Assembly: GCA_963580455.1 (NCBI GenBank)
Contig: OY756972.1
Location: forward strand, 325,001-389,000
From: Euonymus europaeus
Taxonomy: Eukaryota > Streptophyta > Magnoliopsida > Celastrales > Celastraceae
Direction of reading: 5' to 3'
DNA: 64,000 nt
Made by a program: the position numbers and the translations under genes. This document shows positions 34,246 to 48,100 of the stretch, piece by piece. Position 1 is the stretch's first letter; each line of letters starts with the position of its first letter. A model generated the notes under the pieces. That model saw only the letters and a list, made by a program, of their open reading frames with translations, did no database searches and was not told the DNA's origin.

Positions 34246-37186
34246 CGAATTCAGAACTCGGAGTCAACGGATATTCATAAAACCGTTTACGTAAAGAAAC
34301 CACATTTCGCGGCTAACTAGGTGAAACGAGACCTACTAGCCACGAGTTCTGAAATCGAAATCCGAAAACCTAAGATTGTAGAGCTCGAAAAGTAGTTTGA
34401 AATCAAACTAAAAATCGCCGAATTCAGAACTCGGAGTCAACGGATATTCATAAAACCGTTTACGTAAAGAAACCACATTTCGCGGCTAACTAGGTGAAAT
34501 GAGACCAACTAGCCACGAGTTCTGAAATCAAAATCAGAAACGCCAGGATCGTAGAGCTCGAAAAGTAGTGTGAAATCAAGCTAAAAATCACAGAATTCAG
34601 AACTCGGAGTCAACGGATATTCATAAAACCGTTTACGTAAAGAAACCACATTTCGCGGCTAAATAGGTGAAACGAGACCTACTAGCCACGATTTCTGAAA
34701 TCGAAATCCGAAAACCCAGGATTGTAGAGCTCGAAAAGTAGTGTGAAATCAAGCTAAAAATCACCGAATTCAGAACTCGGAGTCAACCGATATTCATAAA
34801 ACCGTTTACGTAAAGAAACCACATTTCGCGGCTAACTAGGTGAAACGAGACCAGCTAGCCACGAGTTCTGAAATCAAAATCTGAAACTCCATAATCGTAG
34901 AGCTTGAAAAGTAGTGTGAAATCAAGTTAAAAATCACCGAATTCAGAACTCGGAGTCAACGGATATTCATAAAACCGTTTACGTAAAGAAACCACATTTC
35001 GCGGCTAACTAGGTGAAACGAGACCAACTAGCCACGAGTTCTGAAATCAAAATCATAAATGCCAGGATCGTAGAGCTCGAAAAGTAGTGTGAAATCAAGC
35101 TAAAAATCACCGAATTCAGAACTCGGAGTCAACGGATATTCATAAAACCGTTTACGTAAAGAAACCACATTTCGCGGCTAACTAGGTGAAACGAGACCGA
35201 CTAGCCATGAGTTCTGAAATCGAAATCCGAAAACCTAAGATTGTAGAGCTCGAAAAGTAGTGTGAAATCAAGCTAAAAATCACCGAATTCAGAACTCGGA
35301 GTCAACGGATATTCATAAAACCGTTTACGTAAAGAAACCACATTTCGCGGCTAAATAGGTGAAACGAGACCTACTAGCCACGAGTTCTGAAATCGAAATC
35401 CGAAAACCCAGGATTGTAGAGCTCGAAAAGTAGTGTGAAATCAAGCTAGAAATCACCGAATTCAGAACTCGGAGTCAACCGATATTCATAAAACCGTTTA
35501 CGTAAAGAAACCACATTTCGCGGCTAACTAGGTGAAACGAGACCAACTAGCCACGAGTTCTGAAATCAAAATCCGAAACTCCATAATCGTAGAGCTTGAA
35601 AAGTAGTGTGAAATCAAGCTAAAAATCACCGAATTCAGAACTCGGAGTCAACGGATATTCATAAAACCGTTTACGTAAAGAAACCACATTTCGCGGCTAA
35701 CTAGGTGAAACGAGACCTACTAGCCACGAGTTCTGAAATCGAAATCCGAAAACCTAAGATTGTAGAGCTCGAAAAGTAGTTTGAAATCAAGCTAAAAATC
35801 GCCGAATTCAGAACTCGGAGTCAACGGATATTCATAAAACCGTTTACGTAAAGAAACCACATTTCGCGGCTAACTAGGTGAAATGAGACCAACTAGCCAC
35901 GAGTTCTGAAATCAAAATCAGAAACGCCAGGATCGTAGAGCTCGAAAAGTAGTGTGAAATCAAGCTAAAAATCACAGAATTTAGAACTCGGAGTCAACGG
36001 ATATTCATAAAACCGTTTACGTAAAGAAACCACATTTCGCGGCTAAATAGGTGAAACGAGACCTACTAGCCACGAGTTCTGAAATCGAAATCCGAAAACC
36101 CAGGATTGTAGAGCTCGAAAAGTAGTGTGAAATCAAGCTAAAAATCACCGAATTCAGAACTCGGAGTCAACCGATATTCATAAAACCGTTTACGTAAAGA
36201 AACCACATTTCGCGGCTAACTAGGTGAAACGAGACCAACTAGCCACGAGTTCTGAAATCAAAATCCGAAACTCCATAATCGTAGAGCTCGAAAAGTAGTG
36301 TGAAATCAAGCTAAAAATCACCGAATTCAGAACTCGGAGTCAACGGATATTCATAAAACCGTTTACGTAAAGAAACCACATTTCGCGGCTAACTAGGTGA
36401 AATGAGACCAACTAGCCACGAGTTCTGAAGTCAAAATCAGAAACGCCAGGATCGTAGAGCTCGAAAAGTAGTGTGAAATAAAGCTAAAAATCACCGAATT
36501 CAGAACTCGGAGTCAACGGATATTCGTAAAACCGTTTACGTAAAGAAACCACATTTCGCGGCTAAATAGGTGAAACGAGACCTACTAGCCACGAGTTCTG
36601 AAATCAAAATCCGAAAACCAAGGATTGTAGAGCTCCAAAAGTAGTGTGAAATCAAGCTAAAAATCACCGAATTCAGAACTCGGAGTCAACCGATATTCAT
36701 AAAACCGTTTACGTAAAGAAACCACATTTCGCGGCTAACTAGGTGAAAGGAGACCAACTAGCCACGAGTTCTGAAATCAAAATCAGAAACTCCATAATCG
36801 TAGAGCTTGAAAAGTAGTGTGAAATCAAGCTAAAAATCACCGAATTCAGAACTCGGAGTCAACGGATATTCATAAAACCGTTTACGTAAAGAAACCACAT
36901 TTCGCGGCTAACTAGGTGAAACGAGACCAACAAGCCACGAGTTCTGAAATCAAAATCAGAAATGCCAGGATCGTAGAGCTCGAAAAGTAGTGTGAAATCA
37001 AGCTAAAAATCACCGAATTCAGAACTCGGAGTCAACGGATATTCATAAAACCGTTTACGTAAAGAAACCACATTTCGCGGCTAACTAGGTGAAACGAGAC
37101 CTACTAGCCACGAGTTCTGAAATCGAAATCCGAAAACCTAAGATTGTAGAGCTCGAAAATTAGTTTGAAATCAAGCTAAAAATCGC
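34246..37186 (+). repeat. 8-monomer HOR domain, H monomers at 34246, 35630 and 37014
   Basis: The H monomer (acctaagattg, agtttgaaatc, gccgaattc) recurs at exact 1384-bp steps. Units follow H with aaatgag/cacagaatt, aaatagg/aaaacccagg and ccgatatt/ccataatcg, then a variable second half. The first four monomers match the 17465 HOR in order, so this is the same HOR family in a second location. Units are more diverged from each other than the 1384-bp pair at 17-20 kb. Confidence 0.88.
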
Positions 37187-39781
37187 CGAATTCAGAACTC
37201 GGAGTCAACGGATATTCATAAAACCGTTTACGTAAAGAAACCACATTTCGCGGCTAACTAGGTGAAATGAGACCAACTAGCCACGAGTTCTGAAATCAAA
37301 ATCCGAAACTCCATAATCGTAGAGCTTGAAAAGTAGTGTGAAATCAAGCTAAAAATCACCGAATTCAGAACTCGGAGTCAACGGATATTCATAAAACCGT
37401 TTACGTAAAGAAACCACATTTCGCGGCTAACTAGGTGAAAGGAGACCAACTAGCCACGAGTTCTGAAATAAAAATCATAAATGCCAGGATCGTAGAGCTC
37501 GAAAAGTAGTGTGAAATCAAGCTAAAAATCACCGATTTCAGAACTCGGAGTCAACGGATATTCATAAAACCGTTTACGTAAAGAAACTACATTTCGCGGC
37601 TAACTAGGTGAAACGAGACCAACTAGCCACGAGTTCTGAAATCAAAATCAGAAACTCCATAATCGTAGAGCTCGAAAAGTAGTGTGAAATCAAGCTAAAA
37701 ATCACCGAATTCAGAACTCGGAGTCAACGGATATTCATAAAACCGTTTACGTAAAGAAACCACATTTCGCGGCTAACTAGGTGAAACGAGACCAACAAGC
37801 CACGAGTTCTGAAATCAAAATCAGAAATGCCAGGATCGTAGAGCTCGAAAAGTAGTGTGAAATCAAGCTAAAAATCACCGAATTCAAAACTCGGAGTCAA
37901 CGTATATTCATAAAACCGTTTACGTAAAGAAACCACATTTCGCGGCTAAATAGGTGAAACAATACCTACTAGCCACGAGTTCTGAAATCAAAATCCGAAA
38001 GGCCAAGATTGTAGAGCTCGAAAAGTAGTGTGAAATCAAGCTAAAAATCACCGAATTCAGAACTCGGAGTCAACGGATATTCATAAAACCGTTTACGTAA
38101 AGAAACCACATTTCGCGGCTAACTAGGTGAAACGAGACCAACTAGCCACGAGTTCTGAAATCAAAATCCGAAACTCCATAATCGTAGAGCTTGAAAAGTA
38201 GTGTGAAATAAAGCTAAAAATCACCGAATTCAGAACTCGGAGTCAACGGATATTCATAAAACCGTTTACGTAAAGAAACCACATTTCGCGGCTAACTAGG
38301 TGAAACGAGACCAACTAGCCATGAGTTCTGAAATCAAAATCCGAAAACCTAAGATTGTAGAGCTCGAAAAGTAGTGTGAAATCAAGCTAAAAATCACCGA
38401 ATTCAGAACTCGGAGTCAACGGATATTCATAAAACCGTTTACGTAAAGAAACCACATTTCGCGGCTAACTAGGTGAAACGAGACCAACTAGCCATGAGTT
38501 CTGAAATCAAAATCCGAAAACCTAAGATTGTAGAGCTCGAAAAGTAGTGTGAAATCAAGCTAAAAATCACCGAATTCAGAACTCGGAGTCAACGGATATT
38601 CATAAAACCGTTTACGTAAAGAAACCACATTTCGCGGCTAACTAGGTGAAACGAGACCAACTAGCCACGAGTTCTGAAATCAAAATCAGAAATGCCAGGA
38701 TCGTAGAGCTCGAAAAGTAGTGTGAAATCAAGCTAAAAATCACCGAACTCAGAACTCGGAGTCAACGGATATTCGTAAAACCGTTTACGTAAAGAAACCA
38801 CATTTCGCGGCTAAATAGGTGAAACGAGACCTACTAGCCACGAGTTCTGAAATCGAAATCCGAAAGGGCAAGATTGTAGAGCTCGAAAAGTAGTTTGAAA
38901 TCAAGCTAAAAATCACCGAATTCAGAACTCGGAGTCAACGGATATTCATAAAACCGTTTACGTAAAGAAACCACATTTCGCGGCTAACTAGGTGAAACGA
39001 GACCTACTAGCCACGAGTTCTGAAATCGAAATCCGAAAACCCAGGATTGTAGAGCTCGAAAAGTAGTGTGAAATCAAGCTAAAAATCACCGAATTCAGAA
39101 CTCGGAGTCAACGGATATTCATAAAACCGTTTACGTAAAGAAACCACATTTCGCGGCAAACTAGGTGAAACGAGACCTACTAGCCACGAGTTCTGAAATC
39201 GAAATCCGAAAACCCAGGATTGTAGAGCTCGAAAAGTAGTGTAAAATCAAGCTAAAAATCACCGAATTCAGAACTCGGAGTCAACGGATATTCATAAAAC
39301 CGTTTACGTAAAGAAATCACATTTCGCGGCTAACTAGGTGAAACGAGACCAACTAGCCACGAGTTCTGAAATCAAAATCCGAAATGCAAGGATCGTAGAG
39401 CTCAAAAATTAGTGTGAAATCAAGCTAAAAATCACCGAATTCAGAACTCGGAGTCAGCGGATATTCATAAAACCGTTTACGTAAATAAACCACATTTCGC
39501 GGCTAAATAGGTGAAACGAGACCTACTAGCCACGAGTTCTGAATTCGAAATCCGAAAATCCAGGATTGTAGAGCTCGAAAAGTAGTGTGAAATCAAGCTA
39601 AAAATCACCGAATTCAGAACTCGGAGTCAATGGATATTCATAAAACCGTTTACGTAAAGAAACCACATTTCGCGGCTAAATAGGTGAAACGAGACCTACT
39701 AGACACGAGTTCTGAAATCGAAATCCGAAAATCCAGGATTGTAGTGCTCGAAAAGTAGTGTGAAATCAAGCTAAAAATCAC
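37187..39781 (+). repeat. Mixed transitional monomers
   Basis: Fifteen monomers show no clear HOR period. The stretch includes a monomer whose start reads cgatttc, losing the EcoRI site (37533), a pair of identical ccatgag/acctaag monomers (38225-38397 and 38398-38570), and the first monomers of the next domain: ctgaattcg type at 39436 and gtcaatgg type at 39609. I see nothing but satellite here. Confidence 0.85.
38225..38570 (+). repeat. Tandem doubling of a single monomer
   Basis: The monomers 38225-38397 and 38398-38570 look identical, both with ccaactagccatgag, aaatcaaaatccg and acctaagattg. This is a second example of a one-monomer gain, like 21271-21616. Confidence 0.9.
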
Positions 39782-39953
39782 CGAATTCAGAACTCGGAGT
39801 CAACAAATATTCAAAAAACGGTTACGTAAAGAAACCACATTTCGCGGCTAACTAGGTGAAACAAAACCAATTAGCCACGAGTTCTGAAATCGAAATCCAA
39901 AACTCCATAATCGTAGAGCTTGAAAAGTAGTGTGAAATCAAGCTAAAAATTAC
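39782..39953 (+). repeat. 172-bp N monomer with a damaged palindrome
   Basis: The sequence reads caaaaaacggttacg near 39822-39836 in place of caaaaaaccgtttacg: one base is lost and one changed, breaking the 10-bp palindrome. The other N monomers (41166, 44280, 44627, 45493, 46185, 47916, 48608) keep it. Confidence 0.9.
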
Positions 39954-40126
39954 CGAATTCAGAACTCGGAGTCAACGGATATTCATAAAACCGTTTACGT
40001 AAAGAAACCACATTTCGCGGCTAACTAGGTGAAACGAGACCAACTAGCCACGAGTTCTGAAATAAAAATCCGAAACTCCAGGATCGTAGAGCTCGAAAAG
40101 TAGTATGAAATAAGGCTAAAAATCAC

Positions 40127-40300
40127 CGAATTCAGAACTCGGAGTCAACGGATATTCATAAAACCGTTTACGTAAAGAAACCACATTTCGCGGCTAACTA
40201 GGTGAAACAAGACCTACTAGCCACGAGTTCTGAAATCAAAATCAGATATGCCAGGATCGTAGAGCTCAAAAAGTAGTGTGAAATCAAAGCTAAAAATCAC
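40127..40300 (+). repeat. 174-bp P monomer with an extra a (atcaaagct)
   Basis: One a is inserted in the tail, giving atcaaagctaaaa for atcaagctaaaa. The same variant occurs in monomers starting at 41512, 44453, 44800, 46358, 48781, 49993 and 50686, eight copies in all, nearly all with cagaaatgccaggatcg. One insertion event therefore spread by amplification within about 10.7 kb and is not seen outside it. Confidence 0.93.
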
Positions 40301-42550
40301 CGAATTCAGAACTCGGAGTCAACGGATATTCATAAAACCGTTTACGTAAAGAAACCACATTTCACGGCTAAATAGGTGAAACGATACCTACTAGCCACGA
40401 GTTCTGAAATCGAAATACGAAAACCCAGGATTGTGGAGCTCGAAAAGTAGTGTGTAATCAAGCTAAAAATCACCGAATTCAAAACTCGGAGTCAACGGAT
40501 ATTCAGAAAACCGTTTACGTAAAGAAACCACATTTCGCGGCTAACTAGGTGAAACGAGACCAACTAGCCACGAGTTCTGAAATCGAAATCCGAAAAGCCA
40601 GGATTGTAGAGCTCGAAAAGTAGTGTGAAATCAAGCTAAAAATTACCGAATTCAGAACACGGAGTCAATCGATATTCATAAAACCGTTTACGTAAAGAAA
40701 CCACATTTCGCGGCTAACTGGGTGAAACGAGACCAACTAGCCACGAGTTCTGAAATCATAATCCGAAACTCCATAATCGTAGAGCTTGAAAAGTAGTGTG
40801 AAATCAAGTTAAAAATTACCGAATTCAGAACTCGGAGTCAACGGATATTCATAAAACCGTTTACGTAAAGAAACCACATTTCGCGGCTAAATAGGTGAAA
40901 CGAGACCAACTAGCCACGAGTTCTGAATTCGAAATCCGAAATTCCAGGATTGTAGAGCTCGAAAAGTAGTGTGAAATCAAGCTAAAAATCACCGAATTTA
41001 GAACTCGGAGTCAATGGATATTCATAAAACCGTTTACGTAAAGAAACCACATTTCGCGGCTAAATAGGTGAAACGAGACCTACTAGCCACGAGTTCTGAA
41101 ATCGAAATCCGAAAATCCAGGATTGTAGAGCTCGAAAAGTAGTGTGAAATCAAGCTAAAAATCACCGAATTCAGAACTCGGAGTCAACGGATATTCAAAA
41201 AACCGTTTACGTAAAGAAACCACATTTCGCGGCTAACTAGGTGAAACGAAACCAATTAGCCACGAGTTCTGAAATCGAAATCCGAAACTCCATAATCGTA
41301 GAGCTTGAAAAGTAGTGTGAAATCAAGCTAAAAATTACCGAATTCAGAACTCGGAGTCAACGGATATTCATAAAACCGTTTACGTAAAGAAACCACATTT
41401 CGCGGCTAACTAGGTGAAACGAGACCAACTAGCCACGAGTTCTGAAATAAAAATCCGAAACTCCAGGATCGTAGAGCTCGAAAACTATTGTGAAATAAAG
41501 CTAAAAATCACCGAATTCAGAACTCGGAGTCAACGGATATTCATAAAACCGTTTACGTAAAGAAACCACATTTCGCGGCTAACTAGGTGAAACGAGACCT
41601 ACTAGCCACGAGTTCTGAAATCAAAATCAGAAATGCCAGGATCGTAGAGCTCGAAAAGTAGTGTGAAATCAAAGCTAAAAATCACCGAATTCAGAACTCG
41701 GAGTCAACGGATATTCATAAAACCGTTTACGTAAAGAAACCACATTTCACGGCTAAATAGGTGAAACGAGACCTACTAGCCACGAGTTCTGAAATCGAAA
41801 TCCGAAAACCCGGGATTGTGGAGCTCGAAAAGTAGTGTGTAATCAAGCTAAAAATCACCGAATTCAGAACTCGGAGTCAACGGATATTCATAAAACCGTT
41901 TACGTAAAGAAACCACATTTCGCGGCTAAATAGGTGAAACAAAACCTACTAGCCACGAGTTCTGAAATCAAAATCCGAAACGCCAAGATTGTAGAGCTCA
42001 AAAAGTAGTGTGAAATCAAGCTAAAAATCACCGAATTCAGAACTCGGAGTCAACGGATATTCATAAAACCGTTTACGTAAAGAAACCACATTTCGCGGCT
42101 AACTAGGTGAAACGAGACCAACTAGCCACGAGTTCTGAAATCGAAATCCGAAAAGCCAGGATTGTAGAGCTCGAAAAGTAGTGTGAAATCAAGCTAAAAA
42201 TCACCGAATTCAGAACTCGGAGTCAACCGATATTCATAAAACCGTTTACGTAAATAAACCACATTTCGCGGCTAACTGGGTGAAACGAGACCAACTAGCC
42301 ACGAGTTCTGAAATCAAAATCCGAAAATCCATAATCGTAGATCTTGAAAAGTAGTGTGAAATCAAGCTAAAAATTACCGAATTCAGAACTCGGAGTCAAC
42401 GGATATTCATAAAACCGTTTACGTAAAGAAACCACATTTCGTGGCTAACTAGGTGAAACGAGACCTACTAGCCACGAGTTCTGAAATTCAAATCCGAAAG
42501 CCCAGGATTGTAGAGCTCGAAAAGTAGTGTGAAATCAAGCTAAAAATCAT

Positions 42551-42722
42551 CGAATTCAGAACTCGGAGTCAACGGATATTCATAAAACCGTTTACGAAAG
42601 AAACCACATTTTGCGGCTAACTAGGTGAAACGAGACCTACAAGCCACGAGTTCTGAAATCGAAATCCGAAAACCTAAGATTGTAGAGCTCGAAAAGTAGT
42701 GTGAAATCAAGCTAAAAATCAC
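42551..42722 (+). repeat. 172-bp monomer lacking one base of the palindrome
   Basis: Near 42594-42601 tttacgtaaag is reduced to tttacgaaag. The collinear monomer at 51725 has the full palindrome, so the deletion arose after or only in this copy. Confidence 0.92.
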
Positions 42723-43760
42723 CGAATTCAGAACTCGGAGTCAACGGATATTCATAAAACCGTTTACGTAAAGAAACCACGTTTCGCGGCTAAATAGGTG
42801 AAACGAGACCTACTAGCCACGAGTTCTGAAATCGAAATCCGAAAACCCAGGATTGTAGAGCTCGAAAAGTAGTGTGAAATCAAGCTAAAAATCACCGAAT
42901 TCAGAACTCGGAGTCAACGGATATTCATAAAACCGTTTACGTAAAGAAACCACATTTCGCGGCTAACTAGGTGAAACGAGACCAACTAGCCACGAGTTCT
43001 GAAATCGAAATCCGAAAAGCCAGGATTGTAGAGCTCGAAAAGTAGTGTGAAATCAAGCTAAAAATCACCGAATTCAGAACTCGGAGTCAACCGATATTCA
43101 TAAAACCGTTTAGGTAAAGAAACCACATTTCGCGGCTAACTGGGTGAAACGAGACCAACTAGCCACGAGTTCTGAAATCATAATCCGAAACTCCATAATC
43201 GTAGAGCTTGAAAAGTAGTGTGAAATCAAGCTAAAAATTACCGAATTCAGAACTCGGAGTCAACGGATATTCATAAAACCGTTTACGTAAAGAAACCACA
43301 TTTCGCGGCTAAATAGGTGAAACGAGACCAACTAGCCACGAGTTCTGAAATCAAAATCCGAAATGCAAGGATCGTAGAGCTCGAAAATTAATGTGAAATC
43401 AAGCTAAAAATCACCGAATTCAGAACTCGGAGTCAACGGATATTCATAAAACCGTTTACGTAAATAAACCACATTTCGCGGCTAACTAGATGAAACGAGA
43501 CCTACTAGCCACGAGTTCTGAATTCGAAATCCGAAAATCCAGGATTGTAGAGCTCGAAAAGTAGTGTGAAATCAAGCTAAAAATCACCGAATTCAGAACT
43601 CGGAGTCAATGGATATTCATAAAACCGTTTACGTAAAGAAACCACATTTCGCGGCTAACTAGGTGAAACGAAACCAATTAGCCACGAGTTCTGAAATCGA
43701 AATCCGAAAATCCATAATCGTAGAGCTTGAAAAGTAGTGTGAAATCAAGCTAAAAATTAC

Positions 43761-44626
43761 CGAATTCAGAACTCGGAGTCAACGGATATTCATAAAACCG
43801 TTTACGTAAAGAAACCACATTTCGCGGCTAACTAGGTGAAACGAGACCTACTAGCCACGAGTTCTGAATTCGAAATCCGAAAATCCAGCATTGTAGAGCT
43901 CGAAAAGTAGTGTGAAATCAACCTAAAAATCACCGAATTCAGAACTCGGAGTCAATGGATATTCATAAAACCGTTTACGTAAAGAAACCACATTTCGCGG
44001 CTAAATAGGTGAAACGAGACCTACTAGCCTCGAGTTCTGAAATCAAAATCCGAAAATCCAGGATTGTAGAGCTCGAAAAGTAGTGTGAAATCAAGCTAAA
44101 AATCACCGAATTCAGAACTCGGAGTCAATGGATATTCATAAAACCGTTTACGTAAAGAAACCACATTTCGCGGCTAAATAGGTGAAACGAGACCTACTAG
44201 CCACGAGTTCTGAAATCAAAATCCGAAAATCCAGGATTGTAGAGCTCGAAAAGTAGTGTGAAATCAAGCTAAAAATCACCGAATTCAGAACTCGGAGTCA
44301 ACGGATATTCAAAAAACCGTTTACGTAAAGAAACCACATTTCGCGGCTAACTAGGTGAAACGAAACCAATTAGCCACAAGTTCTGAAATCGAAATCCGAA
44401 ACTCCATAATCGTAGAGCTTGAAAAGTAGTGTGAAATCAAGCTAAAAATTACCGAATTCAGAACTCGGAGTCAATGGATATTCATAAAACCGTTTACGTA
44501 AAGAAACCACATTTCGCGGCTAACTAGGTGAAACGAGACCTACTAGCCACGAGTTCTGAAATCAAAATCAGAAATGCCAGGATCGTAGAGCTCGAAAAGT
44601 AGTGTGAAATCAAAGCTAAAAATCAC
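43761..44626 (+). repeat. D-S-S-N-P higher-order unit, representative copy
   Basis: Monomer order is D (43761), S (43934), S (44107), N (44280), P (44453). The D-S-S-N core recurs at 44974, 45666 and 48089; the 45666 and 48089 copies are followed by P at 46358 and 48781, and a separate N-P pair occupies 44627-44973. A shorter D-S-N unit lies at 47570. The P monomer of this unit starts with gtcaatgg, an S trait, so it is partly hybrid. Confidence 0.86.
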
Positions 44627-44973
44627 CGAATTCAGAACTCGGAGTCAACGGATATTCAAAAAACCGTTTACGTAAAGAAACCACATTTCGCGGCTAACTA
44701 GGTGAAACGAAACCAATTAGCCACGAGTTCTGAAATCGAAATCCGAAACTCCATAATCGTAGAGCTTGAAAAGTAGTGTGAAATCAAGCTAAAAATTACC
44801 GAATTCAGAACTCGGAGTCAACGGATATTCATAAAACCGTTTACGTAAAGAAACCACATTTCGCGGCTAACTAGGTGAAACGAGACCTACTAGCCACGAG
44901 TTCTGAAATCAAAATCAGAAATGCCAGGATCGTAGAGCTCGAAAAGTAGTGTGAAATCAAAGCTAAAAATCAC

Positions 44974-45146
44974 CGAATTCAGAACTCGGAGTCAACGGAT
45001 ATTCATAAAACCGTTTACGTAAAGAAACCACATTTCGCGGCTAACTAGGTGAAACGAGACCTACTAGCCACGAGTTCTGAATTCGAAATCCGAAAATCCA
45101 GGATTGTAGAGCTCGAAAAGTAGTGTGAAATCAAGCTAAAAATCAC
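44974..45146. repeat. D monomer with a 15-bp perfect inverted repeat
   Basis: The monomer begins cgaattcagaactcg, and its middle carries cgagttctgaattcg, the exact reverse complement. The arms sit about 82 bp apart and bring a second EcoRI site. Similar D monomers start at 39436, 40820, 43415, 43761, 45666 and 47570; 48089 and 62624 have 14-bp arms (ctgaattca); 56742 has one arm altered (caaattc). Confidence 0.92.
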
Positions 45147-48100
45147 CGAATTCAGAACTCGGAGTCAATGGATATTCATAAAACCGTTTACGTAAAGAAA
45201 CCACATTTCGCGGCTAAATAGGTGAAACGAGACCTACTAGCCACGAGTTCTGAAATCAAAATCCGAAAATCCAGGATTGTAGAGCTCGAAAAGTAGTGTG
45301 AAATCAAGCTAAAAATCACCGAATCCAGAACTCGGAGTCAATGGATATTCATAAAACCGTTTACGTAAAGAAACCACATTTCGCGGCTAAATAGGTGAAA
45401 CGAGACCTACTAGCCACGAGTTCTGAAATCAAAATCCGAAAATCCAGGATTGTAGAGCTCAAAAAGTAGTGTGAAATCAAGCTAAAAATCACCGAATTCA
45501 GAACTCGGAGTCAACGGATATTCAAAAAACCGTTTACGTAAAGAAACCACATTTCGCGGCTAACTAGGTGAAACGAAACCAATTAGCCACGAGTTCTGAA
45601 ATCGAAATCCGAAAATCCATAATCGTAGAGCTTGAAAAGTAGTGTGAAATCAAGCTAAAAATTACCGAATTCAGAACTCGGAGTCAACGGATATTCATAA
45701 AACCGTTTACGTAAAGAAACCACATTTCGCGGCTAACTAGGTGAAACGAGACCTACTAGCCACGAGTTCTGAATTCGAAATCCGAAAATTCAGGATGGTA
45801 GAGCTCGAAAAGTAGTGTGAAATCAAGCTAAAAATCACCGAATTCAGAACTCGGAGTCAATGGATATTCATAAAACCGTTTACGTAAAGAAACCACATTT
45901 TGCGGCTAACTAGGTGAAACGAGACCTACTAGCCACGAGTTCTGAAATCAAAATCCGAAAATCCAGGATTGTAGAGCTCGAAAAGTAGTGTGAAATCAAG
46001 CTAAAAATCACCGAATTCAGAACTCGGAGTCAATGGATATTCATAAAACCGTTTACGTAAAGAAACCACATTTCGCGGCTAAATAGGTGAAACGAGACCT
46101 ACTAGCCACGAGTTCTGAAATCAAAATCCGAAAATCCAGGATTGTAGAGCCCGAAAAGTAGTGTGAAATCAAGCTAAAAATCACCGAATTCAGAACTCGG
46201 AGTCAACGGATATTCAAAAAACCGTTTACGTAAAGAAACCACATTTCGCGGCTAACTAGGTGAAACGAAACCAATTAGCCACGAGTTCTGAAATCGAAAT
46301 CCGAAACTCCATAATCGTAGAGCTTGAAAAGTAGTGTGAAATCAAGCTAAAAATTACCGAATTCAGAACTCGGAGTCAACGGATATTCATAAAACCGTTT
46401 ACGTAAAGAAACCACATTTCGCGGCTAACTAGGTGAAACGAGACCTACTAGCCACGAGTTCTGAAATCAAAATCAGAAATGCCAGGATCGTAGAGCTCGA
46501 AAAGTAGTGTGAAATCAAAGCTAAAAATCACCGAATTCAGAACTCGGAGTCAACGGATATTCATAAAACCGTTTACGTAAAAAAACCACATTTCACGGCT
46601 AAATAGGTGAAACGAGACCTACTAGCCACGAGTTCTGAAATCGAAATCCGAAAACCCAGGATTGTGGAGCTCGAAAAGTAGTGTGTAATCAAGCTAAAAA
46701 TCACCGAATTCAGAACTCGGAGTCAACGGATATTCATAAAACCGTTTACGTAAAGAAACCACATTTCGCGGCTAAATAGGTAAAACAAAACCTACTAGCC
46801 ACGAGTTCTGAAATCAAAATCCGAAACGCCAAGATTGTAGAGCTCAAAAAGTAGTGTGAAATCAAGCTAAAAATCACCGAATTCAGAACTCGGAGTCAAC
46901 GGATATTCATAAAACCGTTTACGTAAAGAAACCACATTTCGCGGCTAACTAGGTGAAACGAGACCAACTAGCCACGAGTTCTGAAATCGAAATCCGAAAA
47001 GCCAGGATTGTAGAGCTCGAAAAGTAGTGTGAAATCAAGCTAAAAATCACCGAATTCAGAACTCGGAGTCAACCGATCTTCATAAAACCGTTTACGTAAA
47101 TAAACCACATTTCGCGGCTAACTAGGTGAAACGAGACCAACTAGCCACGAGTTCTGAAATCGAAATCCGAAATGCCAGGATTGTAGAGCTCGAAAAGTAG
47201 TGTGAAATCAAGCTAAAAATCACCGAATTCAGAACTCGGAGTCAACCGATATTCATAAAACCGTTTAGGTAAAGAAACCACATTTCGCGGCTAACTGGGT
47301 GAAACGAGACCAACTAGCCACGAGTTCTGAAATCATAATCCGAAACTCGATAATCGTAGAGCTTGAAAAGTAGTGTGAAATCAAGCTAAAAATTACCGAA
47401 TTCAGAACTCGGAGTCAATGGATATTCATAAAACCGTTTACGTAAAGAAACCACATTTCGCGGCTAAATAGGTGAAACGAGACCAACTAGCCACGAGTTC
47501 TGAAATCAAAATCCGAAATGCAAGGATCGTAGAGCTCGAAAATTAATGTGAAATCAAGCTAAAAATCACCGAATTCAGAACTCGGAGTCAACGGATATTC
47601 ATAAAACCGTTTACGTAAATAAACCACATTTCGCGGCTAACTAGATGAAACGAGACCTACTAGCCACGAGTTCTGAATTCGAAATCCGAAAATCCAGGAT
47701 TGTAGAGCTCGAAAAGTAGTGTGAAATCAAGCTAAAAATCACCGAATTCAGAACTCGGAGTCAATGGATATTCATAAAACCGTTTACGTAAAGAAACCAC
47801 ATTTCGCGGCTAAATAGGTGAAACGAGACCTACTAGCCACGAGTTCTGAAATCGAAATCCGAAAATCCAGGATTGTAGAGCTCGAAAAGTAGTGTGAAAT
47901 CAAGCTAAAAATCACCGAATTCAGAACTCGGAGTCAACGGATATTCAAAAAACCGTTTACGTAAAGAAACCACATTTCGCGGCTAACTAGGTGAAACGAA
48001 ACCAATTAGCCACGAGTTCTGAAATCGAAATCCGAAACTCCATAATCGTAGAGCTTGAAAAGTAGTGTGAAATCAAGCTAAAAATTACCGAATTCAGAAC

